Shown here piece after piece: positions 34,063-43,266 of a stretch of DNA of 64,000 nucleotides (the stretch's first letter is position 1; every line of letters starts with the position of its first letter). The stretch covers positions 2,722,001 to 2,786,000 of the forward strand of contig NZ_CP032544.1 of the NCBI RefSeq assembly GCF_003867075.1, in the 5' to 3' direction. Source of the DNA: Tenacibaculum mesophilum (GTDB lineage: Bacteria > Bacteroidota > Bacteroidia > Flavobacteriales > Flavobacteriaceae). Under the pieces are notes generated by a model, which saw only the letters and a list, made by a program, of their open reading frames with translations, searched no databases and was not told where the DNA came from. Made by a program: the position numbers and the translations under genes.

Positions 34063-37000
34063 ATGAGTAAGAAGTTTACTGAATACAAAGGATTGGATTT
34101 ACCAAAAGTAGCTGAAGAAATATTAAACTATTGGGAAGAAAACAACATCTTTGAAAAAAGTATTACTACACGTGAAGGAAACGAACCATTTGTGTTTTTT
34201 GAAGGACCACCTTCAGCAAACGGTTTGCCAGGAATTCACCACGTAATGGCACGCGCCATTAAAGATATTTTTTGTCGTTATAAAACCCAAAAAGGATACC
34301 AAGTTAAGCGTAAAGCAGGTTGGGATACACACGGTTTACCTGTAGAATTAGGGGTTGAAAAAGAATTAGGAATCACCAAAGAAGATATTGGAACAAAAAT
34401 TACGGTTGAAGAATACAATGAAGCTTGTAAAAAAGCTGTAATGCGTTACACTGATATTTGGAATGACTTAACTCAAAAAATGGGGTATTGGGTAGATATG
34501 GAAGATCCATATATTACTTATAAACCAAAATATATGGAGTCGGTTTGGTGGTTGTTAAAGCAAATTTATGATAAAGATTTACTGTACAAAGGATATACTA
34601 TTCAACCGTATTCACCAAAAGCAGGAACAGGATTAAGCTCGCATGAGTTAAATCAACCAGGAACGTATCAAGATGTTACAGATACTACAGTAGTAGCTCA
34701 GTTTAAAACAATCAAAGAAACGTTACCAGAGTTTTTACAAGTTGAAGGAGATGTACATTTTTTAGCTTGGACAACAACTCCATGGACACTCCCATCAAAT
34801 ACAGCATTAACGGTTGGCCCAAAGATTGAGTATGTTTTAGTAAAAACATTCAACCAATACACCTTTGAGCCAATTCAAGTGGTGTTGGCTAAAAACTTAG
34901 TATCAAAACAATTTGCAGGGAAGAAGTTTAATGAAGTTGAAGATGTAGCGGAATTAGCAAATTATACTAAAGGAGATAAGCAAATTCCATATGCAGTTAT
35001 AAAAGAATTTATAGGAAAGGACTTAGTAGGTATCAAATATGAACAGTTATTACCATTTACTTTACCATATCAAAATCCAGAAAATGCTTTTAGAGTAATT
35101 TCAGGAGATTTTGTTACTACCGAAGATGGTACTGGTATCGTACACACAGCACCTACCTTTGGAGCCGATGATGCGTTAGTTGCAAAACAAGCAACTCCAG
35201 AAGTTCCGCCAATGTTGGTGCTAGACGAAAATGAGAACCCAGTTCCGTTAGTAGACTTACAAGGTAGATTCCGTCCAGAAATGGGAGAATTTGCAGGTAA
35301 ATATGTGAAGAACGAGTACTATGCTGATGGAGAAGCTCCTGAAAGATCAGTAGATGTTGAGTTAGCGATTCAATTAAAAGAAGAAAATAAAGCCTTTAAG
35401 GTTGAAAAATATGTGCACAGTTATCCGAATTGTTGGCGTACCGATAAACCAATTTTATACTATCCATTAGATTCTTGGTTTATCAAGGTAACCGATGTAA
35501 AGGATAAGATGTTCGATTTAAATGAAACGATAAACTGGAAACCAAAATCAACAGGAGAAGGACGTTTTGGTAACTGGTTAAAAAATGCGAATGACTGGAA
35601 CTTATCACGTTCTCGTTTTTGGGGAATTCCATTACCTATTTGGCGAACAGAAGACGGAACAGAACAAATCTGTATTGGTTCTGTAGCTGAATTAAAAGAA
35701 GAAATCCAAAAGTCAGTGGATGCAGGAGTAATGTCTGAAGATATTTTTGCTGATTTTGAAGTAGGAAATATGTCTGAAGATAACTACGATAAAATCGATT
35801 TACATAAAAATGTAGTCGATAAAATCACGTTAGTTTCGGCATCAGGAAAACCAATGAAGCGCGAAAGTGATTTAATTGATGTTTGGTTCGATTCTGGTTC
35901 TATGCCATATGCACAATGGCATTATCCGTTTGAAAATAAAGAATTAATAGAAGATAAAGAAAGTTACCCTGCAAACTTTATTGCTGAAGGCGTAGATCAA
36001 ACTCGTGGATGGTTTTATACCTTACATGCAATAGGAACAATGGTGTTTGACTCTGTAGCCTATAAAAATGTAGTATCTAACGGATTGGTGTTAGATAAGA
36101 ACGGGCAAAAAATGTCAAAGCGTTTAGGAAATGCGGTAGATCCGTTTACAACATTGTCAGAGTTCGGTCCAGATGCTACGCGTTGGTATATGATTTCGAA
36201 TGCGAACCCATGGGACAACTTAAAATTTGATATTGCAGGAATAGAAGAGGTAAAACGTAAATTCTTCGGAACTTTATATAACACCTATTCATTCTTCTCA
36301 CTATATGCAAATATTGACAACTTTAGGTATAGCGAAGCTGAAATAGCTATTAATGAACGACCAGAGATTGATCGTTGGATTTTATCTGAATTAAATACCT
36401 TAGTTCAAAAAGTAGATAAATTCTATGCTGAATATGAGCCTACCAAGGCAACCAGAGCTATTTCCGATTTTGTGCAAGATCACCTAAGTAACTGGTATGT
36501 ACGTTTATGTAGAAGACGTTTCTGGAAAGGAGAGTATGCACAAGATAAAATCTCTGCATACCAAACGTTATACACCTGTATGTTAACGGTAGCTAAATTA
36601 GGATCTCCAGTAGCTCCTTTCTTTATGGATCGTTTATATAAAGATTTAGTGAATGCTACAGGAAAAGAAAGTTTTGAAAGTGTACATATAGCAGAGTTTC
36701 CAAAATACAATGCTGATCTAGTTGATAAGTCGTTAGAGCGTAAAATGGAAAATGCACAAACAATTTCGTCATTAGTTCTATCTCTAAGGGCTAAAGAGAA
36801 AATTAAAGTGCGCCAGCCGTTACAAAAAATAATGATTCCTGTATTAGATGCAGTTCAGAAGGAAGAAATTTTAGCAGTTGCAGACTTAATCAAGTCAGAA
36901 GTAAACGTTAAAGAGATCGAATTATTGGACGATGCTTCAGGAATTTTAGTAAAACAAATCAAACCAAATTTTAAAGCATTAGGGCCTAAATTTGGTAAGG

Positions 37001-37470
37001 AAATGAAGTTGATAGCTAATAAGATACAAGGATTTACACAAGAAGATATCATTAAAATAGAAAAAGAAGGTGAAATTTCTGTGGAAATTAACGATAAAAT
37101 GATTACTTTAGGAACCGCTGATGTGGAGATTTCATCGAAAGATATCGAAGGGTGGTTGGTAGCCAACGCAGAAGGGTTAACTGTAGCTTTAGATGTTACA
37201 ATAAACGACGAATTACGCAAAGAAGGTGTGGCAAGAGAATTAGTTAATAGAATTCAAAACGCACGAAAAGACACAGGTTTAGAAGTAACCGATAAAATAA
37301 AATTAACCATTTTGCAGGCTGATGATTTAAAAGAATCGGTATTGGCAAATGAAAACTACATTAAAGCAGAAACATTAACAAACGAATTAGTTTTTGTTGA
37401 TGTTTTAAGTAATGGTACAGAAATTGAGTTTGATACCATTAAAAGTAGAATGTTAATTGAAAAAATATAG
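34063..37470 (+). CDS. ileS: Isoleucyl-tRNA synthetase, IleRS2-like
   Basis: Class I enzyme charging tRNA-Ile with isoleucine. At 1135 residues it is longer than the roughly 940-residue E. coli type. The catalytic signature usually written HxGH appears as GIHH (residues 57-60 in ANGLPGIHH), a swap of the first and third positions. The KMSKR loop is intact (GQKMSKRLGN). The editing domain (about 190-400, with WTTTPWTLPSNTA), the WFxRxLSRxRxWG-type strand (SRSRFWGIPLP) and a long C-terminal region are present. The dksA-like gene starts 4 bp after the stop. The size and the altered signature fit IleRS2. Confidence 0.97.
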   Translation: MSKKFTEYKGLDLPKVAEEILNYWEENNIFEKSITTREGNEPFVFFEGPPSANGLPGIHHVMARAIKDIFCRYKTQKGYQVKRKAGWDTHGLPVELGVEKELGITKEDIGTKITVEEYNEACKKAVMRYTDIWNDLTQKMGYWVDMEDPYITYKPKYMESVWWLLKQIYDKDLLYKGYTIQPYSPKAGTGLSSHELNQPGTYQDVTDTTVVAQFKTIKETLPEFLQVEGDVHFLAWTTTPWTLPSNTALTVGPKIEYVLVKTFNQYTFEPIQVVLAKNLVSKQFAGKKFNEVEDVAELANYTKGDKQIPYAVIKEFIGKDLVGIKYEQLLPFTLPYQNPENAFRVISGDFVTTEDGTGIVHTAPTFGADDALVAKQATPEVPPMLVLDENENPVPLVDLQGRFRPEMGEFAGKYVKNEYYADGEAPERSVDVELAIQLKEENKAFKVEKYVHSYPNCWRTDKPILYYPLDSWFIKVTDVKDKMFDLNETINWKPKSTGEGRFGNWLKNANDWNLSRSRFWGIPLPIWRTEDGTEQICIGSVAELKEEIQKSVDAGVMSEDIFADFEVGNMSEDNYDKIDLHKNVVDKITLVSASGKPMKRESDLIDVWFDSGSMPYAQWHYPFENKELIEDKESYPANFIAEGVDQTRGWFYTLHAIGTMVFDSVAYKNVVSNGLVLDKNGQKMSKRLGNAVDPFTTLSEFGPDATRWYMISNANPWDNLKFDIAGIEEVKRKFFGTLYNTYSFFSLYANIDNFRYSEAEIAINERPEIDRWILSELNTLVQKVDKFYAEYEPTKATRAISDFVQDHLSNWYVRLCRRRFWKGEYAQDKISAYQTLYTCMLTVAKLGSPVAPFFMDRLYKDLVNATGKESFESVHIAEFPKYNADLVDKSLERKMENAQTISSLVLSLRAKEKIKVRQPLQKIMIPVLDAVQKEEILAVADLIKSEVNVKEIELLDDASGILVKQIKPNFKALGPKFGKEMKLIANKIQGFTQEDIIKIEKEGEISVEINDKMITLGTADVEISSKDIEGWLVANAEGLTVALDVTINDELRKEGVARELVNRIQNARKDTGLEVTDKIKLTILQADDLKESVLANENYIKAETLTNELVFVDVLSNGTEIEFDTIKSRMLIEKI

Positions 37471-37474
37471 CATT

Positions 37475-37852
37475 ATGGATGATGTTAAAATAAGATATTC
37501 AGACAGTGATTTACAAGAGTTTAAGGAAATCATTCAAAAGAAAATTGAAAAAGCAGAAGAAGATTTAAGGTTGCTACAAGCATCATATAAAAACGGTTCA
37601 GATAACGGAACCGATGATACGTCGCCAACATTTAAATCTTTTGAAGAAGGATCTGATACAATGGCTAAAGAGGCAAATATGCAGTTAGCTATTCGTCAAG
37701 AAAAGTTTATTCGCGATTTAAAAAATGCCTTAGTTCGTATTGAAAATAAAACCTATGGTATTTGTAGAGTTACTGGTAAGCTAATTCAAAAAGAACGTTT
37801 AAAGTTAGTACCACATGCTACTTTAAGTATCGAAGCAAAACGAAAACAATAA
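37475..37852 (+). CDS. DksA/TraR family protein with degenerate zinc finger
   Basis: From the ATG at 37475 it is 125 residues. An alternative ATG at 37457 overlaps ileS and adds six residues without similarity. It has an N-terminal coiled coil (FKEIIQKKIEKAEEDLRLLQ) and the DksA/TraR C-terminal region NKTYGICRVTGKLIQKERLKLVPHATL. The C4 zinc finger CxxC...CxxC is reduced to a single Cys (GICRVTG), with the second pair replaced by VPHA. DksA proteins bind the RNA polymerase secondary channel and help ppGpp. Forms lacking the cysteines also function in some bacteria. It is cotranscribed with ileS, and a terminator follows the stop. Confidence 0.9.
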   Translation: MDDVKIRYSDSDLQEFKEIIQKKIEKAEEDLRLLQASYKNGSDNGTDDTSPTFKSFEEGSDTMAKEANMQLAIRQEKFIRDLKNALVRIENKTYGICRVTGKLIQKERLKLVPHATLSIEAKRKQ

Positions 37853-37874
37853 CTTTTAAAGTTAAAATAAATAG

Positions 37875-37898
37875 AGCCTCTTTTAGAGGCTTTTTTTG
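37875..37898 (+). terminator. Terminator between the dksA-like gene and the secreted DUF gene
   Basis: A seven-bp stem AGCCTCT (37875-37881) / AGAGGCT (37885-37891) with loop TTT and seven T residues. The next ATG (37900) lies only a few bases after the T run. Confidence 0.85.
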
Positions 37899-37899
37899 T

Positions 37900-38547
37900 A
37901 TGAAAAAACATCTATTGTTATTACTTATACTAAGTATCCAGTTTCTTTACTGTCAAGAAAAAATAATACAGAAAAGAAAAATGTTAGTAAACGAACTCGA
38001 AGTTGTTACTTACGGTTTGGATGATATTGTAATTGAAAATTCAAAAGATGGACAACTCGAAGTAGTTTTATTAGATGAAAATCCACATACACACAATATC
38101 CTATTCAAAAAAGAAGGAGAAGTCTTTACAATAGCATTTGAATTAAATATTCCAACATTAAAAAACGAAGTCTTTCGAAAATATATAACGAGGAGGCTAG
38201 AAAGAGCCAGAGCAGTTATAAAAGTTCCCAAAAACAAACATATAAGCATTCATGGAAAAACTATCGGAATAACTTCAAAAAGTTATAAAGGAGATGTAAA
38301 TATTTATATAGAAAGAGGAAATATAAAGTTAAATACAGTTAAAGGAAACTCAAATATAGATCTTTTCCAAGGCAATGTTTTTGCTAATATTGATAAACAA
38401 ACAGGTTTGGGTTTAAAAACTAACAACGGAACAATCATTATAAATGGAAAAAGAAAAATATCTCCATTTTCTAAAGAAGTGACACCTGTTTCTAAAATAC
38501 TTACTATAAATTCTATTCATGCGAATATTAATATTGAATTAAAGTAA
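37900..38547 (+). CDS. Secreted protein of unknown function, beta-strand-rich (DUF4097-like)
   Basis: The 215 residues start with a signal peptide (MKKHLLLLLILSIQFLYCQ). I do not recognise it with certainty. The mature part consists of repeating short strands separated by Asn/Gly turns (NIYIERGNIKLNTVKGNSNIDL, VFANIDKQTGLGLKTNNGTIIINGK), the look of a DUF4097-type beta-helix or putative adhesin-like fold. VIKVPKNKHISIHGK also fits that group. It is unusual that the ATG follows directly on the terminator of the dksA-like gene. Expression must come from a promoter inside or before the hairpin, or from read-through. It lies 75 bp before the M61 gene. Confidence 0.68.
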   Translation: MKKHLLLLLILSIQFLYCQEKIIQKRKMLVNELEVVTYGLDDIVIENSKDGQLEVVLLDENPHTHNILFKKEGEVFTIAFELNIPTLKNEVFRKYITRRLERARAVIKVPKNKHISIHGKTIGITSKSYKGDVNIYIERGNIKLNTVKGNSNIDLFQGNVFANIDKQTGLGLKTNNGTIIINGKRKISPFSKEVTPVSKILTINSIHANINIELK

Positions 38548-38622
38548 TTAACAAAAAATTATAAAAATTAGACGTAACAAAAGAAGTTTCATTTTGTCTA
38601 ATGGTTAATTAAAAACTAAGAA

Positions 38623-40518
38623 ATGAATAAAAGTATACTAACCACAGCAACCATTGCAGCATTACTCTTAACAAGCTGTAATTCTACTAAAAAGACAACA
38701 AACGATTTAGCTGTTCAAACTCCCATTGTAACGACTTTAGATTTAACAAAAGTAGACAATGATAAAGTACCAGTAACTGTTAATCCAGGCAGGTTTACAA
38801 TTGAAAAAGTAACATATAGATTGCCAAGAGTTGTCCAAGGAACCTATTCTGTGAGTGATTTTGGTAAATATGTAGACAGCTTTAAGGCTTTAGATTATGA
38901 AGGAAATGAACTAGAGGTAACAAAAGTTGATACGAATACTTGGGCAATTACCAATGCTGAAAAATTAGATAAAGTAACGTATTTAGTAAACGATACTTTT
39001 GATATGGAAGTTTCAGGGGGAATTGGAGGAGAAACCCCATTTTCACCCGCAGGAACAAATATAGAGTCTACAAATTATGTGCTTAACCTTCACGGATTTG
39101 TGGGGTATTTTGATTCTTTAAAAAACAATCAATATAAGTTAGATGTTGTTTCGCCTACCAATTTTAAAAGAACTTCCGCTTTACAAGAAGTTGGAACAAA
39201 AACAAGTGAAGACGGCTCAACTTTAACGTCGAGCTATTTTGCACCACGTTATTTTGATATTACCGATAATCCTATGTTTTATGGAGAATTAGATGTTGAA
39301 GAGTTTAAAGTAGGTGATATTAAAATTGTATTAAGTGTATACTCTCCAAATAAGAAGCACTCAGCTGAAAAGCTTAAGAAAGTTATGGAGAAAATGATGC
39401 AAGCACAAAAAGCATATTTAGGAAGTATTAACAGTACAGCACGCTACGATATTTATTTATACTTATCTGACGGAACTGAAAAAGCGCCTAAAGGATTTGG
39501 GGCTTTAGAACATCATACATCAACAGTAGTAGTGTTACCAGAAGCAATGCCAGATGAAGCATTGGCAAAAAGTATGATTGATGTAGTATCTCATGAGTTT
39601 TTTCATATTGTAACTCCGTTAAGTGTACATTCAGAAGACGTACATTATTTCGATTACAATCAACCAACATTTTCAAAACACTTATGGATGTATGAAGGAA
39701 TTACAGAATACTTTGCTACATTATTTCAAATAAACCAAGGTTTGGTAACAGAAGATGAATTTTACAGCAAAATTATGGGTAAAATTAAAACAGCATCCAC
39801 TATGAACGACGCTATGAGTTTTACAAAGATGAGTGAAAATGTATTGGAAGAACCGTATGCTTCTCAGTACTATAATGTTTATCAAAAAGGAGCTTTAATA
39901 GGTATGTGTATTGATATTTTAATGCGTGAAGAAAGTAATGGAAATAGAGGTGTGTTATCATTAATGAAAGAGTTGTCATTAAAATATGGGAAAAACAAAC
40001 CATTTGAAGATGATAAGTTAATTGGAGAAATTACTGAAATGACCTATCCATCAATAGGAGCATTTTTAAACACACACGTAGTAGGAGGTACACCAATTAA
40101 TTATAATGAGTTTTTTGCTAAAGCAGGATTAGTGTTAGATGAATCAAAAGTGAAAACAAATTATATCCAAAATGATGGAGCTATGATTGTTAGACCAGAT
40201 AAAGCGACACAAACTATCCGATTTACAGAAGCTGTAAAAGACAACAGCTTTTGGGCTGAAAATGGAGCACAACCTAATGATGCAATCAAAGAAGTTGATG
40301 GAGTGGCTGTGACAAAGGAAAGTGCAAATCAAATTTTTACGAAAATGTTTATGTGGCAACCAGGAAACGAAGTTGAAGTAAAATTAGAAAGAGATGGTAA
40401 AGAGGTGGTTATTAAAACAACTTTAACTCAATCATATACAAAAGGAACTAGTTTAAAAGATGATCCTAATGCAACACAAAAGCAAAAAGAACTAAGAAAA
40501 GCTTGGTTAAAAGGATAG
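38623..40518 (+). CDS. M61 family (glycyl aminopeptidase-like) metallopeptidase lipoprotein
   Basis: The 631 residues have a lipobox (LLTSC, Cys19) and so lie in the envelope. The zinc motif HEFFH (about 326-330, in VSHEFFHIVTPLSVHSED) and the downstream Glu in YEGITEYFATLF are characteristic of M61. A PDZ domain follows (about 515-600, with NDAIKEVDGVAV and PGNEVEVKLERDGKEV). M61 enzymes in other bacteria are aminopeptidases cleaving N-terminal Gly or Ala. All motifs are intact. A strong terminator follows, so it is not in an operon with lspA. Confidence 0.95.
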   Translation: MNKSILTTATIAALLLTSCNSTKKTTNDLAVQTPIVTTLDLTKVDNDKVPVTVNPGRFTIEKVTYRLPRVVQGTYSVSDFGKYVDSFKALDYEGNELEVTKVDTNTWAITNAEKLDKVTYLVNDTFDMEVSGGIGGETPFSPAGTNIESTNYVLNLHGFVGYFDSLKNNQYKLDVVSPTNFKRTSALQEVGTKTSEDGSTLTSSYFAPRYFDITDNPMFYGELDVEEFKVGDIKIVLSVYSPNKKHSAEKLKKVMEKMMQAQKAYLGSINSTARYDIYLYLSDGTEKAPKGFGALEHHTSTVVVLPEAMPDEALAKSMIDVVSHEFFHIVTPLSVHSEDVHYFDYNQPTFSKHLWMYEGITEYFATLFQINQGLVTEDEFYSKIMGKIKTASTMNDAMSFTKMSENVLEEPYASQYYNVYQKGALIGMCIDILMREESNGNRGVLSLMKELSLKYGKNKPFEDDKLIGEITEMTYPSIGAFLNTHVVGGTPINYNEFFAKAGLVLDESKVKTNYIQNDGAMIVRPDKATQTIRFTEAVKDNSFWAENGAQPNDAIKEVDGVAVTKESANQIFTKMFMWQPGNEVEVKLERDGKEVVIKTTLTQSYTKGTSLKDDPNATQKQKELRKAWLKG

Positions 40519-40540
40519 TTTCTTTTTATTAATATAAATT

Positions 40541-40577
40541 AAGACCAGTATGACTAAAAGTCTATTGGTCTTTTTCT
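40541..40577 (+). terminator. Terminator after the M61 peptidase gene
   Basis: A stem AAGACCAGTA (40541-40550) / TATTGGTCTT (40563-40572), an inner GAC/GTC helix with loop TAAAA and one bulged T. T residues follow. Confidence 0.82.
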
Positions 40578-40615
40578 TTCTATAAATCAGAAGAAAAACA
40601 TAAAAATAGTTTTCT

Positions 40616-40623
40616 TATTTTTG
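40616..40623 (+). promoter_or_regulatory. -7 box of lspA
   Basis: TATTTTTG fits TAnnTTTG and lies 19 bp before the lspA ATG, downstream of the terminator that separates it from the M61 gene. Confidence 0.55.
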
Positions 40624-40642
40624 TTTCCATTAAATAAAAAAA

Positions 40643-41233
40643 ATGTCTAAAAAACACATCGCAATACTTACCGTAATTCTGGCAATTTTAATTGATCAAA
40701 TTAGTAAAATTTACATCAAAACACATTTTCAGCTAGGAGAAGAAGTAGTTGTTTTTAATGATTGGTTTAGAATTCATTTTACCGAGAATAATGGTATGGC
40801 ATGGGGCTTTGAATTTGGAGGGAAAACAGGGAAGTTATTTTTAACTTTATTTAGAGTTGTTGCAGTTACAGGTATTGTGTATTGGTTATGGCAAACAATA
40901 AAACGAAAGGCACATACCGCTGTTATTGTCGCTATTGCATTAATTTTAGCAGGAGCAGTAGGCAATATCATCGATTCTGTTTTTTATGGTGTAATTTTCG
41001 ACTCTTCTTATCATAATGTTGCTACACTTTTTTCAGATAATCCTTACGGAGAATTATTTCATGGAAAAGTAGTAGATATGTTATACTTTCCTATTTACGA
41101 AGGAGAAAACTTTACCTTTTTTAATGCTATTTTTAATGGTGCAGATTCTTGGATAACGATTGGAGTAGCTTTACTATTTTTATTTAATAAGCAAGCATTT
41201 CCAAAAGAAGAAGAAACAAAACAAGCTTCATAA
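40643..41233 (+). CDS. lspA: Lipoprotein signal peptidase (signal peptidase II)
   Basis: Inner-membrane aspartyl protease that removes signal peptides from prolipoproteins, acting on the many lipoproteins of this window. The 196 residues have four membrane helices. The conserved N-terminal DQISKIYIKTHF is present. The catalytic Asp residues lie in GAVGNIIDSVFYG and FNGADSWITIG. The ILVDxxxK-type start, the NNGMAWGF motif and the family length of about 160-200 are satisfied. It follows the M61 terminator and has its own promoter. The DUF4230 gene is 44 bp downstream. Confidence 0.96.
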   Translation: MSKKHIAILTVILAILIDQISKIYIKTHFQLGEEVVVFNDWFRIHFTENNGMAWGFEFGGKTGKLFLTLFRVVAVTGIVYWLWQTIKRKAHTAVIVAIALILAGAVGNIIDSVFYGVIFDSSYHNVATLFSDNPYGELFHGKVVDMLYFPIYEGENFTFFNAIFNGADSWITIGVALLFLFNKQAFPKEEETKQAS

Positions 41234-41277
41234 AAGTACTTTAGATACTTTTCCTATATTTATAGAAAAAGAAAACG

Positions 41278-41880
41278 ATGCGTTTATTAAAATATCTTGC
41301 TGTTTTTGTACTAGGATTTTTAATTGCAAAATTCTGGTATGAGAAGAAGGAAGAAAAGTACGAGCAAGAAGAAATTCAGGTGGTTTTAAACGGAATCCAA
41401 AACCTAAGTAAATTAGTAGTTTCAGAAGGAAATTTCTCTGAAATGTACAGTTTTACGGATGCTAAAAAATACTTTTATGGATATCTTACATTTGAAAAAA
41501 AAGCAATGCTTTCTGTGAATGCAAAGGTTGAGGTTGGTTACGACTTATCGAAATTAGAAATTCAAATAGATAGTGTTGATAAACAAATTATTATTAAAAA
41601 AATTCCTGAGGAAGAAATTCTAATTTCCCCTGATATTAAGTATTTTGATTTGCAGCAAAGTCAGTTTAATACTTTTTCTAAGCAAGAACTAAACAAGCTC
41701 AACACTAAAGCTATTGAAAAGATTAAATCAACAATAACGGTTTCTCAACTACAAAAAGATGCTAAAACACGTTTGTTTGAAGAACTATCTAAGATTTACC
41801 AACTTTCTAAAATTTATAATTGGAAAGTGGTGGATAATACTAACTCAAAGATGTTTGAATCGTTGTTGTTAAAAGATTAA
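41278..41880 (+). CDS. DUF4230 domain protein
   Basis: The 200 residues begin with an N-terminal membrane segment (about 3-18, LLKYLAVFVLGFLIAKFWY). The region from about residue 25 to 195 matches DUF4230: VVLNGIQNLSKLVVSEGNFSEMYSF, then FEKKAMLSVNAKVEVGYDLSKLEI and KIPEEEILISPDI. The domain is common in Bacteroidota and its function is unknown. It is 44 bp after lspA and 40 bp before the next lipoprotein gene. Confidence 0.82.
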   Translation: MRLLKYLAVFVLGFLIAKFWYEKKEEKYEQEEIQVVLNGIQNLSKLVVSEGNFSEMYSFTDAKKYFYGYLTFEKKAMLSVNAKVEVGYDLSKLEIQIDSVDKQIIIKKIPEEEILISPDIKYFDLQQSQFNTFSKQELNKLNTKAIEKIKSTITVSQLQKDAKTRLFEELSKIYQLSKIYNWKVVDNTNSKMFESLLLKD

Positions 41881-41920
41881 TTTTTTTAAAAGTATATTTG
41901 ATGTAGTTTAAAAATAAGTT

Positions 41921-43228
41921 ATGAGAAAAATATATGGAATTGCTATGCTATTTTTGGTATTAATGGCATGTAAAAAAGAAGAAAAAGAAAAGCTAATTTA
42001 TACCCAAGATGTAGACAATTATTGGAAAGCGTACGATAAGATAACTTCTACCAAAGATTCAGTTTTACAATCAAAATATTTAAAAGAGGAATTTTTAGAT
42101 AAAGCTTCTATTGGGCAAAAAACAATGTTTAAAGTTAGAAACTGCACTCCTCAAGAGTACATAGAAAACATTAATGATTATCCCAAATTTTGGAACTCTA
42201 TTAAGGAAAATACTATAAAAAGTAAAGGTTTAAGTTCAGAGATAGACAATGGACTACAAAAATTAAAGCAAATTTACCCAGACTTAAAACCGGCTAAAGT
42301 GTACTTTACTGTTGGAGCATTTAGAACTGGAGGAACAGCAGTAGATAGTTTAGTGATTTTTGGTGTAGATATGCAAATGTTGGATGAAAACATTAATACT
42401 TCTGAGTTAAAAAAAAGCCTAGATAATGTAAAAAAATTTCAAAAAACAAATCCAATCAATAATGTAAAATTTACAGGAGTTCATGAGTTTGTTCATACAC
42501 AACAAAAACCTTTTTCAACAGAGAGTTTATTAGTAGCAAGCCTATATGAAGGAGTAGCAGAGTTTGTTGCTGAAAAAGCTTTAGGAGAAAAGTCTAGTAT
42601 GGAAGGTATAGAATACGGTAAGAAAAATACTCAAGTTATTAAAGATCAATTTGAAATAGAAATGTTCAACAAAGCTTATTCTTATTGGTTGTGGAGTTCG
42701 ATGTCAAATAAATTTAATCAGAGAGATTTAGGGTATTTTATTGGATATAAAATTGCTGAAAAATACTATGATGATTTTGATAAAGATAAAAATTTAGCAA
42801 TAAAAAATCTTATAGAGTTAGATTATGGTAATAACGAAACCATCATTGAATTTGTAGATTCAGTTAAATTTTTTGATAAACCAATTTCTGAAATAAGAAA
42901 AGAAAATGAAAAGCATAGACCTTATGTCGTTTCTATAAAAGAATTTAAGAATAATGATACTGATGTAGACCCAGCTATAAAAACACTAACTATTGAATTT
43001 TCTAAACCAATGAATGAAAAAATAATGAATCTAAGATTAGGTCCGTTAGGAGAATCAAATTTGTTAAGTGTGACAAGTTTTAAAGGATGGTCAAAAGATA
43101 AAACTAAATTAGTTTATGAAGTCTCATTAAAGTCAAACTTAAGGCAACAGTTGTTAGTTAGTGATGTATTTCAATCTAATAAAGGATATCCATTACAACC
43201 ATACCTTATAGATATAACGACGAAGTAA
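41921..43228 (+). CDS. HExxH metalloprotease-like lipoprotein (DUF2268-like)
   Basis: The 435 residues have a lipobox (VLMAC, Cys17). The central part resembles DUF2268 predicted Zn-dependent proteases. The motif HEFVH (about 188-192, in GVHEFVHTQQK) supplies two His ligands, and YEGVAEFVAEKALG about 25 residues later gives a plausible third Glu ligand. A C-terminal Ig-like domain (about 345-430, KTLTIEFSKPMNEK) follows. Activity is not shown for the family as far as I know. It is convergent with the YeeE/YedE genes. The ordering of ligands suggests an active site, but I would not call it more than a predicted protease. Confidence 0.7.
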   Translation: MRKIYGIAMLFLVLMACKKEEKEKLIYTQDVDNYWKAYDKITSTKDSVLQSKYLKEEFLDKASIGQKTMFKVRNCTPQEYIENINDYPKFWNSIKENTIKSKGLSSEIDNGLQKLKQIYPDLKPAKVYFTVGAFRTGGTAVDSLVIFGVDMQMLDENINTSELKKSLDNVKKFQKTNPINNVKFTGVHEFVHTQQKPFSTESLLVASLYEGVAEFVAEKALGEKSSMEGIEYGKKNTQVIKDQFEIEMFNKAYSYWLWSSMSNKFNQRDLGYFIGYKIAEKYYDDFDKDKNLAIKNLIELDYGNNETIIEFVDSVKFFDKPISEIRKENEKHRPYVVSIKEFKNNDTDVDPAIKTLTIEFSKPMNEKIMNLRLGPLGESNLLSVTSFKGWSKDKTKLVYEVSLKSNLRQQLLVSDVFQSNKGYPLQPYLIDITTK

Positions 43229-43266
43229 CAAAAAACATTGGACTAAATTATCCAAGGTTTTTTATA

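Noticed and set aside
36855..37220. 121-codon minus-strand frame within ileS
   Set aside because: Antisense shadow; no start signal or family similarity.
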